From Dryas octopetala (taxonomy: Eukaryota; Streptophyta; Magnoliopsida; Rosales; Rosaceae), in assembly GCA_963921425.1 (NCBI GenBank), contig OY992834.1, positions 17,930,941-17,994,940 on the forward strand: a DNA stretch of 64,000 bases, written 5' to 3'. The notes under the pieces are model-generated. The model made no database searches. It worked only from the letters and a program-made list of their open reading frames with translations, and was not told the DNA's origin. The position numbers and the translations under genes were made by a program. Position 1 is the stretch's first letter, and every line of letters begins with the position of its first letter. Shown here in pieces: positions 32,516 to 43,340 of the stretch.

Positions 32516-33852
32516 CAAGGAATAAAATTTTGGGTTTCGAGGAAATTTCGATGAAAATTTCGACGGAAATTTCGAAAATTTTTAAATTTCAACAAAAATT
32601 AGACGGAAACGACGGAAATTGCCATCAAAATATGAAAATTTTGAATGAAACTTTACCATATATTTATTTAACATATTATCTACTATATTGATAAAAAACA
32701 TTGAAGAAACCAAATTATATGGTAAGTTTCATGTGATATGTGATGAATATAATAGGCGTTGGAGGCAAATACTGTTAAAAAAATGTTTCACTAATTAATA
32801 ATTATATAATGAAATTACACGAATAAATCACTAATGTGGCAATGGGAAGTAGCGAGCTTACTCAAAGGAACTTGGAAATGGTCTTCAATAGTCAAATTGA
32901 GCCGCATTAGGTTAAAAGAGAACTGACCCGATGACAGCAGCAACGACAGCGGTTTACTTAAAATTTCAATTTCACGAATTCTCCAAATTAGAAAACCAAA
33001 TATTAAGGGAATGAAACCTCATGGTGAGGGAATAAATTTCTTTTTCATAATTTCTTTTTACAAAGATTTAAGCTAAAAAAATTGGATAGTGATTGTTTTT
33101 AAAAATGTTTGTTTTAATTAAATTTTTTATAATTTAGTTTGACTCCAAAGTTGACTATTTTCAATAATGGGTTTTTAATCTTAATTGTTGTGTCATTAGA
33201 AATGTCTCGAGCTCACAAACACATACACGCGAACCGTTCGTGAATCAGAGTTACAGTTTAAAAGTTATGAGCGTTTGATTGTGAAGGGCTTTTGAGTAAT
33301 TTCTATTTTGAGTTTTAAAAAGTTAAAAATAAAAAATTAGGCTAATCAACTTCAACTTCACCGTACTACACACAGTGACACAGTACAATTTTTTCTTTTT
33401 TATTCTTTCCTTCGTTTTCCCTTTGACTTTCTTTCCTTCATTTTCCCGTCACTTTCTTTCCTTCATTTTCCTTTCTTTCCTTCCTTCTTTCTTTCAATTC
33501 TTTCAGCCTCCTCTCATATCTCTCTCCCAGTTCCACTGTGACAGTTCTAGATCTATTCTCTCTCCTCCCTTTTCCTCCCAGATCTCTTCTTCCTTCTCTT
33601 CCTTTCCTTCCCCGATCTCTCTCTCTCTCTCTCTCATCTTTTCTCTTTCTTCTCTCTCTTCCCTCCCTAATCATTACTATGTTCGATCCGCCGCTCTCCT
33701 TTGGCGACGGCTGGCCTCTTCCTCCCCTTTCTCCCTCTGGCTCCGCCTCCCCAGCTCGAAAATTTCGGCCAAATATTTCGAAATTTAAACGAAATTAATA
33801 TGGTATAGAATTAAAATTTCCATACTCCCCGAAAACGAAATTTTAATCCTTG
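32516..33852. mobile_element. Non-autonomous hAT element
   Basis: Perfect 8-bp flanking repeats CTAAACCC (32508-32515 and 33853-33860). Inverted ends CAAGGAATAAAATTT and CAAGGATTAAAATTT. Both ends are rich in AAATTTCG/CGAAATTT motifs. A strongly CT-rich block (33380-33670) is followed by a short GC-richer stretch, which looks like the promoter-leader part of a lost transposase gene. Length 1337 bp. The serine/phenylalanine frames inside are low-complexity. Confidence 0.8.
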
Positions 33853-34340
33853 CTAAACCCTAAACATTTTCTCTTTGTTCTATATAGATAATAATATTGT
33901 AGAAAAACATATTAGTTTGGATGAATGGAGCCTCTACTCATCCCTTATTTGTCTTCAATTATATAAGGTATTATAGTAAATTTGTGTGTGTATTTTTTTT
34001 TTTTGTTCTTCCATTTCTAGTCGCAGTTTGTTTGGCGAACTAGTGCCGAACGATTCTAAAAAGTTTGACAGGTGCCAACTGAACATAAATAAATCATTTG
34101 GCGGCTATCCACCAAATACCATTCATACCATTCAGCAGGCATCTATCGAATAGTTTCCCAGACAGTAATCCCTTCGATTAAGAACTGTTTAAGAACTATA
34201 TATCAACAGAGATGTATAGGTCTCTTGGATAACAAACATTTATTCCACTTATACTTTCCTCTTAAATAGCTCTCATGTATCATTCATTTTAATGGGTCTA
34301 CTCGACGGACGACTGCCCGAAATGTTGTTCTTAAGGTCAG
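33853..34340. other. Intergenic, nothing recognised
   Basis: Mixed AT-rich sequence between the hAT element and the plant-mobile-domain relic; no supported feature. Confidence 0.4.
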
Positions 34341-35640
34341 CAACAATTGGCCTTAGAGCACACATTTCCTACAGAAATTACTTATTGCGTTAGCGGAAAG
34401 GTGGTGGGATATAACACACACGTTTCACTTCAACAACGTTGACGAGTTAAAAATGACTCCAAATGACTTTGCTGCAATAATCGGTGGTTATTGGAGTGCT
34501 TGGGAAGTGAGTGTGTTAACTACTTTATGTTATCATGTTTTACTATTATAGCATGATTGACTTGCTTGTTTTTCGAATTGTGTAAAATGTTTGTTGCTTT
34601 TTCTAATATAACATGATAATATTGGAGTTTTGTCAAACTAGGTCGCAGGTTTAGGTACTTGAGAATTAAAGGCTTTGCACTAAAAAGTAGTTGGGCAACA
34701 GTAGGAAACTGGCAGGTAGACACACATAAAAGGTGTATAAAGTAACCTTCATGTATTTGATTGTTGAGCAGGTGAGATGGCATCTGTGGGGCAAAGATGA
34801 AGACATATAACCATCGTACGTGTGAGATAATATGCAACAACAAAGAGGATGTTGTTTGATGGTCTTGCCAAATACTCATGGTATCTAAGAGAGTGGGTCT
34901 CATTCAAAGTTCAGGATCCACGAAGCAATGCATCCATATGCCTCCACCCCTATCTATGCTAGCTAGGTGACCACAAACTTAATGGAGGGGATATAGATTG
35001 GTTATCAGGGAGAGGACTACATTTCATGTGCGGGCTACAAGGAATATGAAAGTTTCCAAAATAAGTTTATCAAATACAAGAATTACCCTTCATACAACGT
35101 AAGTGTGAAACAACATAATAGTATTAGAATTTAACTAATTCATAGGGTGGATTGTTTATTCACTTATAGAATGATTTGGTTCAACCCTTTATTACATTAT
35201 GCCAATAGGAGTTGGGTTCGAATGAGGTGCATCTTCGTCAATTCACAATGCCCCAAGAGATGACATAAAGATGTTATCGTGGTCCACCACCGTACCATTG
35301 CTAGTTTGGAAAACGAACATAACATGCAGGTGGTCGACATTCCCCGAGAATGTAATGTTAGCTACCTTTTACTCTCACTGAATCTTGTAAACGTAAGTCA
35401 TATTGGCTATGTGACAACTATGTTAAGCACATTATACGAACATGTGAGGAAAAGATAAATTGACCCAAACACATTGCCACTTATGTTATCTGCCAGGTTA
35501 ATTCTCAGACTGCAGCCGAACTCCTTGAAATGGGTGTTGGCCTCAACAATATGCTATTCAAAAAGTTTCTTAATGTGAAGATAGAAATTGATAGTTTGAT
35601 GATAGAAAATGTAAGTTTTATTAAGTAATGGTCAATGCAT
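34341..35640 (+). pseudogene. Plant mobile domain (PMD)-type relic
   Basis: A plus-strand frame reads ALAERWWDITHTFHF (about 34390-34435), then DELKMTPNDFAAIIGG, which matches the conserved core of the plant mobile domain found in MAIN/MAIL-like proteins and in retroelement- or MULE-associated genes. Further short matching pieces in shifted frames continue to about 35400 (for example VPLLVWKTNITCRWSTF), interrupted by stops and frameshifts. It is a dead fragment. The upper boundary is uncertain. Confidence 0.45.
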
Positions 35641-36650
35641 TTGCATACGATATTATGACTTGCCAGCATCGAAAATGTGGTATGACTGATATGAATATGT
35701 ATGTGTAAGATCAGTTACGTAAAATATCATAGTATAGTACTGAAAATGCTCAAGAAGGAAGACATGATATTTATATGCTCAAAGACAACAATTTTGTTGG
35801 GAAAGACAACGATAAAATGTATGAAAGCAGTGGCGAGAACATAAAAATTGTAATTGAATGTAATAAATTGCATAATAATCAACTTTTCATTAGTGATCTA
35901 TCTTGTGCACCAACTTTAAAAGGACCGTGTTTATTCAGTCAGTTATGGCATGAACAATGGGTGAGAGTGAGAATAAGAATGTGAAATAGATCTCAAATGT
36001 TGATTAGTGGGCCGAAGATGTGAGAGTGAGAGTAAGTAAGATTAATATTTGAGAGTGAGGTATGAATCCGGCTGAGAGTGAGAGCAATAATTTAGTGGGG
36101 CCCATCAAATGCGAATTGATAAGACAGCCCATCAACATAAACTAAGTTTGTTCAAAAATAGAAGGCATTAATTAAAAGGGAAGGGATAAACTTGTAAAAA
36201 TCGGAGATGGGAAAAAGTAGCCGACAGCTGCACTGTGCAAGGTCAGCATTGTCTCCTACTTGCCCCCACGCGTGCATCAAAACCACCGACGGCTCAGATG
36301 CAAGAGTCGTTGGGATTGGACGGCTTCTGCAATCTGAGCGTTATGAATTAAAAATAAAAATAAACATGCCCAGATGTGTAGCGCGATCTGGGCCTTCTTT
36401 TTAACTATTCGTTGGTGATATAACGATTTGAATTATTTTACCGTTATACTAACATTAAAAAATATAAGGAAATACAGAAAAACCAGAAAAATTATTTAAA
36501 AATTCTTAACGGCTATTCATCATTTTTCCTATAAATTGAACATTCACACTTCATTTTTTCACACATACATCTATCATTTTCACTCACTCTCATATATATT
36601 TTACATACTAACTTTGGTTGTAGAATATATATATATATTTTTTTTCAATC
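35641..36650. other. Flank of the PIF-type relic
   Basis: No gene. GAGAGTGAGAG-type motifs recur between 35960 and 36090. A TATA-like CCTATAAATTG lies near 36529-36539, followed by a leader-like stretch up to the ATG at 36651, so the end of this interval is probably the promoter of the relic below. Confidence 0.4.
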
Positions 36651-37470
36651 ATGGTAAATCTAAAGGGTCTCGATTGGTCCAATGCGGAAGAAGTAGCTCT
36701 AGTTGTTGCTTGGATGCAACACTCCGAAGATTGTGAAATTGGTTTCAATCAAAGGAACACAGAGTTTTGGCATAAAGTGTACAATGAATTTATTTGAAAT
36801 TGTCCTCAAGTCATGACAAATGGGCAACAACTTGGAGCGGTCCAAGCTCACTTTAAGAATATAGGGCAAGCCACTACAAAGTATCAAAAATATATCTTGG
36901 CGGCGGAACGACAACGCACTAGCAGGCAAAACCAAATTGATGTGGTGAGGTTTTTTGTTAATTAATTTAAATTTATTTGTTGGCAAAAAAAAATTCATGA
37001 ATTTTTATACCATTTATGATTCATTAATTTGAGTGAGCTTTGCCAATGCACGATACCAAACACTCCACTCGAGAAACCGTCATTTTGCATACCACCATTG
37101 TTTTGCCAAGATGCAACACTTTATGAAGTGGCAATATGAATCGGAGGAGAATCCAACTGACAACCCTACCGAGGCCGACACCCCTAATGATGCCAATGAT
37201 GCAGTTCAATTAAGTGTAGATGAGGATGCTCCAGCCTTTCAACCAATTGATAATCGCTTGAGGCCACCTGACAAAGATAGGTCAAAGAAGGCCAAACACG
37301 ATAGTGTTTAATCAATTCAAGTTGCCGACGGTATCATCACCTTTGTCCAATGCACAGAGTCGTTGTCAAAGCAACAAGAGCTATTCATGAGGCAGTTTGA
37401 CGATCGAAAATAAAGGCATGAAGACTTGGATTATTATGGGCAATAACCTCAACACAATGTCTGGAGACTA
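36651..37470 (+). pseudogene. PIF/Harbinger ORF1-like (Myb/trihelix, NAM-associated) pseudogene
   Basis: From the ATG at 36651 the frame reads GLDWSNAEEVALVVAWMQHS and then WHKVYNEFI, followed by an in-frame TGA, and continues VMTNGQQLGAVQAHFKNIGQ. After an intron-like gap, a second piece (37033-37311) reads NRHFAYHHCFAKMQHFMKWQ, then an acidic linker and RPPDKDRSKKAKHDS. This order (Myb-like DNA-binding part, then NAM-associated region) is that of PIF/Harbinger ORF1-type proteins, which in databases often carry misleading names such as glutathione S-transferase T3-like. Stops and frameshifts make it non-functional. Element termini were not found. Confidence 0.5.
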
Positions 37471-39593
37471 ACGAGTGTTTTAAGAGGCATGACAACGTGA
37501 AGTTATGGCAAGATGAAATTCAACTACTGTAGCCTAGGCCAATCATGGCACTTTAAGCTCAGGAGGGTACTATCCCAATACCGACTTTTCACAATTTGGC
37601 TAAATGTATGCGTCTATTTTATGTTTGTTGTCTACTTTATCTAAGTGTGCGTCTTTTCAATTATGTGTACTTTTTGTTGTATAGTTTTATGAATTTTAAT
37701 AAATTATCCTATTATTAAATGTCACGTGAGCAAGCCAACTTTGATTCCTTCACATGGTACATTGATAAAATCATACGATTCGTTTACATTTCCTAAATGA
37801 TAAGATTCTGAGCAGTTTAAATTATGTATTGAAGTGTTTAAACTTGATTAATGGTAATTTGGAATAGAATCTTACCACTCCAAACTTAGTTTGCCTCATT
37901 TTACGTAAAACTTTCGAATCACTACGACTTCCACTTCCAAATGATATATGCGAAAAATGACGTAACTTCTATACTTCTAACTCATCCTTAACAAAAATCA
38001 TTCGCAAAACATACACAATAAAATCTATAACATATTTACGAAATTCTTACTTTCAATTTGTTCAAGTATATTGTGAGAAACTTGCACATATTTATTCTTC
38101 AACCAATGAAATTTCTTTTCAAGTATATAATAATATCTAGTATAAATAAAATACATAATGTTAAAAACATATAAGGGTAGGAAGTATGTCAGTCTTAATA
38201 TTATGACGTCTGACATTCATTATATAATTGAGTTAAGAATCTAGTGTCCAAAAATGATTTTTTTAATGGTTATTTGGGATATAATCTCACCACTATAAAC
38301 TCGTTTCATCTCATTTAACCTAAAATATCAAACTCATTCCAACTTTCACTTTCAAATGGCATAAGTGAAAAATGGTGTAACTCATCTACTGTTAACTCGT
38401 CTATAACTAAAACCATTCCACTATAAGAAAACTCTTTTTGATTGTCATCAATAACCAAACAATGGAAAGTCTAGAAATTTAATTATTATCCTTTTTGCAT
38501 TGGTAAACCAAATTGTGTAGAAGAAAGATACTAAAATTCTTCTATACGTTCACGTCCAAACAAGAAAGTTTCAAAGTACTTTCATAAGCGCAAGTTTTTG
38601 AACAATTCTTATTAATATGTTAAAACAAAAATTAAAGCATTGAATCTAAAAGATGTGACACTTTCAACCATATTTAAACAAAATCTCAAATATAAGAAGA
38701 TCGACACCCTTCTTTTATCTTTTGTTCTTCATCATTTATCTTTTGTTCAATACTCTGCATGACTAGTGCACCAACATCTTGCGCTGCTGCTTTCCGCCAT
38801 GTAAAGGTGTTGGGAGAAGTATAAAAAACTTAATCCACCAAACAGACGACCTGAATTCTGGTACATATTGCAATTCTTTATTGATGATTTAATATAACGG
38901 AAACAATATGTTTGATTTTTGAGCATATTCTTGTAATCGATTCTTGTGCATCAAGGGATCAGCCGATCAGGTAGCCCTGCACAAATTCAATTTTATGAGA
39001 ACTACAAATAATCTAATTTTTTTGCAATCAAGTTTATCAAAATCTTATGTAGAGTCATTTTTATTTTGAAATTTGAAATTATACACATGTTACATTAATA
39101 TATTTTTTTTTTTTGCAGAAAATTGATATAAATGAAATTGACATGCAAGTTCCGAAATTTTTAAGCCTGAAATTTATGCAATTTAAATGCTTCAATTCTC
39201 ATAAATTTCAACATTCAAGTTCGATCACAAAAATGAATTACAAATCTCTCTAAAAGTAGAGATATTCATCATCTATATATATATAATCTCATGCTAACAC
39301 TATATATCTTCTCTTTTAACACATTCACAAAATCTGTATAAGAATTATTATAAAGTTGCCAACATGCACAAAATATAAGGCATGACAGTACTGCACATTT
39401 GTTCTAAATTATGTCTAACTCCCTTTACAAAATATTGGAATAAGCAGCACATATCTTCTCTTTTCAACTTCACAAAATCTACAACTAAAAACTGTCAATA
39501 TGTACAAAATATGATTCGCAAAACATACACCATGAAAATCTCGAATAAATAGCATTAGCATACCATCATAACATGAGGCTAATTTCGAAGAAT
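37471..39593. other. AT-rich intergenic DNA with a CACTA-like terminus
   Basis: No gene. At 38419 the sequence CACTATAAGAAAAC matches a CACTA-type terminus, without a recognised partner. The rest is AT-rich and contains several TAAAAT-type repeats. Confidence 0.35.
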
Positions 39594-40437
39594 TACTATA
39601 AGAAAATTGATTTTTGATGACATTTGATTAATGACGTTTTATAAATGAACATCATAAAACGTTACTATTTATGACGTTTTTAAAAACTACATCATGGAAT
39701 ATAACATATAACTAATTAATTATGACATTTAAGAAAAAACGTCATTGAATCATGATACAATAACATTTATTCGTGAGCTATAAAAATGAAAAAAAAGAAA
39801 AGAAAAAAATTACATTTATCAAACGACATGGATACTTTTTTTTTTTGCCACTTGGAAACATTCCATTAAGAAAACCCTAAAAGGGTAGTATACAATACAG
39901 AAGAAAAAAAATCCAAAATAACTAACAATCATCCCAACAATAACAACCTAAAAAAATTAATCTAAAACAAAACCATCAGATACCAAGACACCAAGGAGAG
40001 AAGTTGGGGGTGAAACCACATATTCTTTGCGCAGCGAGTAAGGCAACTGCATAAGCAGTATTATTAGTTTTTCTAGGAATCCAAGACTACTTAATGGCAG
40101 AAAAACCAACCCCAAGATCTCAAATATCCTGCACAATTGGAGCCTAGGAAGCACTGATACGAGTACGGCACCGATACGTGACACGACACCGATACGCAAT
40201 ACGGCAAATTTCTAAAAAATAAGAACACCGATACGGCTCGGATACGGATATTAAAATTATATTAAACTTAAAAAAAAAATCACATATCACCTAAATATAC
40301 CAAATAAAACACACCATAATTCATAAAATATGTTTCAAACAAAACACAAAATAAAACATGTTCAAATAAAACAATACATAAAACATGTTCCAAATAAAAC
40401 ACAAAAAAACTCATAAAATTCAAATTCCTAATGAACT

Positions 40438-42737
40438 TCATTCATCATCTTCATCACCATCATCGGTAAATAACATGGCTTCTAATTCCGGTTCATCAAG
40501 GGAAAGGTTTGCAACCTCAAGAGTCCCGCCACTCTCCAAATTCATGGAATCAAATTCATCCCCTCCAACATCCCACATTTGAGACACACCTTCTTTGTAG
40601 ATTGGACTTTTCCTTGATAAAAGACGAAGATTGTAATGAACAAACACCAAATCTTCCGCCCTTTGTGGTGTTATTTGGTTCCTTCTCACCGAGTGAATGA
40701 AATTATAAGTATTCCAATTTCTTTCACAACATGAGGATGAACAAGGTTGTCCAAGTAGCTTTAAAGCTATGGATTGGAGGATTGGTGTGGAAGCTCCATG
40801 GACAATCCATCATTTCACCGGAGGCACCAATCCTCTATCCTTAATTGAATCACTATTAGCAAAATCTTCAATACATGCCGAAAAAGCGGCATACTCCATA
40901 TTGAAACTTCTTCGCTCCCCCTCATGAGTAAAACATCTTTTGATACATTTTTTCCTTTCGGTTGTGATCTCAATATCTTTGTGTGGAGCAATGCGGTTGG
41001 GAGCCTCCGTTAGCCACTCATTGCTATAATACCTAAAAGCACAATAGGGGTAACCAATATAAGATTAAAATGACAAAACCAAATATTCAAAATTTACTAA
41101 ATAGTAAAGATATATATTAAAGAAAGTTACCTAGGATTTAAAGAATGTGCCAAACAATGAAGTGGTGTACTACTCTTAGTCCATCGCTCCACTAAAATTC
41201 CATGCACCACATCATAAAACCTTGATGCTTCATTGAGTTGTTTTCTTTCATGTGCATAAATAGCCTCCTTCACTTTTTCTATCATAGAATCCCACCACTC
41301 ATAAATCAAGTGAAGGCAAGGTGTGTCCGTATCGGCCAACCTAAGCATCTCATAAATGGGAGCGGTAAAGCTAAGTATATAATCAATGACTCTCCAAAAG
41401 TCTTCATCTAATATCTTATCCTTGATCATTCTTGCTTTTTCCACATCATCTTCTTTGTATGAATCCCATTCTTCACTAATCACCATATGCTCCAAGCCTT
41501 GTTTTATTTTCTTAAATCTTTTAAGCATCACAATTGTGGAGGCAAAACGTGTATCGGCAACGGATAACAACTTCAACTTGCAATGATTATTATACATTGA
41601 CAATCTCATACTATGGTTCATGATAAAGTTTTTTATCATCAAAGCATCCTCATAAATCTTTGCTATCCAACCACATTGTTCTTGAATATCTTCATGTCTT
41701 GCACTTGAAGATGGTGAGCAAATTCCCTTCAAAGCAAGATTGAGGGTATGGACAACACATGGTGTCCAAAAGATGTGTGGAAATTTGGCTTCGATAAGCA
41801 ATCCGGCGGCCTTGCAAACTGGAGCATTATCAGTAATTACTTGAACCACATCTTGTGAACCAATTTCCCGAATGGCATCAATAAGTATGTTAGCAATGTA
41901 GAATTTGTCCTTGTACTCACCTTGAGTATTGATTGCTTTCAAGAACATAGGCCCACTTTCACAAGTAGCCATAATATTTATAAGAGGTCTTCTTTGTGAA
42001 TCTGACCACCCATCACTACATACACTTACACCCTTCTCTTTCCAAGTCATCTTAATTGGCTCTAGTAATTTGCCAATGTTAGACCTCTCCTTTTGGAGAA
42101 GTGTAGTTCGCAATTTGTTGTAACCTGGAGGGACATAACCCGGAATTGGGTTAGAAACAGCACCAGTGTATGAACGCACATAGTGTGGATTCCTTGCAAA
42201 GTGAAATGACAAACCACCCGTGTAAAACATTCTTGCAATTTCACCATCCAATTCTTCTCTAGCTGCCATTGTGAAGGCTTTCTCAATGGCTCCACTTCCA
42301 CTCATTCTCTTCCTCTTTTTTGGCTCAACAATATCTTCATAAAGTCCACCATCCATTCTCATAGTACTACTCCCAGAAGAACCCATTGTTGTGGGTAAAG
42401 GAACTTGATTAGGTAAAGATTTTTGCTTCCTAGCTTTAGCCTCATCTACCTCTTTTTGCAACCTCGGCAAATGACTCTTTGAATTTGGGCATATAGCAAT
42501 TCCATTTCCTGACTTTCGTAATAAATGACAACTCACTCTAAAGTAGGATCCATTATAAGTGCCATTGCAAAAATTGCACATAAATTGAGTATTTCCTCCA
42601 GAACTCCCCACTTTTTTCCCAAGATTCTTGACATACTGCCATAATGGGGCATTATCATTCACCTCAACAGCAGCAACGTCAGTAGAATTTACAGTTGAAC
42701 TATTTGTTGATGAACTCACATTTGGTGTTGAACTCAT
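40438..42737 (-). pseudogene. hAT transposase (BED finger, DUF659, hAT dimerisation) with one premature stop
   Basis: Two exons join in phase, 42737-41131 and 41032-40438, for 734 codons including the terminal stop. N-terminus: MSSTPNVSSS, then a BED-type zinc finger (CNFCNGTYNGSYFRVSCH). The catalytic RNase H-like fold follows: first Asp in SVCSDGWSD, second Asp in VVQVITDNAPVCK, the CxxH in PCVVHTLNLAL, and the Glu in SSCCERNWNTYNF within the hAT C-terminal region. The only visible lesion is TGA at 40810-40812, where relatives have Trp (VPPVK-stop-WIVHGAS). It would cut off the third catalytic residue and the dimerisation domain. All other motifs look intact, so the copy is young. The upstream ATG at 42788 is less likely because CTCATTTGTCCAG just before 42737 looks like intron sequence. 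Confidence 0.88.
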
Positions 42738-43139
42738 TTCCTGGACAAATGAGCTACTAATATAACTAATAAATTGTAAGAATAGCATTAATTTTTTTCT
42801 AACAGACCCAATCCAATATTATTTACTATTCATATTTCAGAAAAAACAATGACAAACCCAACCCAATACTATTCATCAGATTTCATAATTTAAAAAAAAA
42901 AACAGTAACAAACTACCCAATACTATTCATGATTAATTGATTACTGCTCAAAACAAATAAACCCAAACCCAATACTATTCATGATTTCACTTTTCTGAAT
43001 TATAAAATAAAACAAGTTACAAAAGTTATACATATACTGCCGAACTCCCCACTTTTTTCCCAAAATTATACTGCCGAATTGAGACCATCAGACCAGAAAT
43101 TCAAAGAAAACAAACACAGCGTCAGAGCCAAAGCTAACC

Positions 43140-43340
43140 TCGACGACGATGGCTGCTCAGCCTGCTCTGCTCGACGGCGATCTCTGCTCGACAGCGAGGG
43201 CTGCTTTACTCGACGAAGATGGCTGCTCTGCTCGACTGCGATCTCTTCTCGACGGCGATGGCTGCTTTGCTCGACGAAGATGGCTGGCTGGCTGCTCTGC
43301 TCGACCGCGATGGTTGCTCGACGGCGATGGCTGCTCGAAA
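43140..43340 (+). repeat. Imperfect GCTCGACGNNGATGGCT minisatellite in the hAT 5' region
   Basis: About eight variable units built on CTGCTCGACG(G/A)(C/A)GATGGCTG lie upstream of the transposase start, within the hAT. They are GC-rich in an AT-rich setting. Frames across them on both strands are open for 100 codons because of the repeat and are not considered genes. Confidence 0.7.

Noticed and set aside
33375..33798. Ser/Phe/Leu-rich plus-strand frames and the Arg/Glu-rich frame on the other strand
   Set aside because: Produced by the CT-rich block inside a hAT element; no conserved domain.
38419..38432. CACTATAAGAAAAC as the left end of the CACTA nest
   Set aside because: Perfect terminus, but the TGACG-rich subterminal DNA that matches the other side of the LINE begins at 39594, which is the better candidate; 38419 may be a separate fragment.
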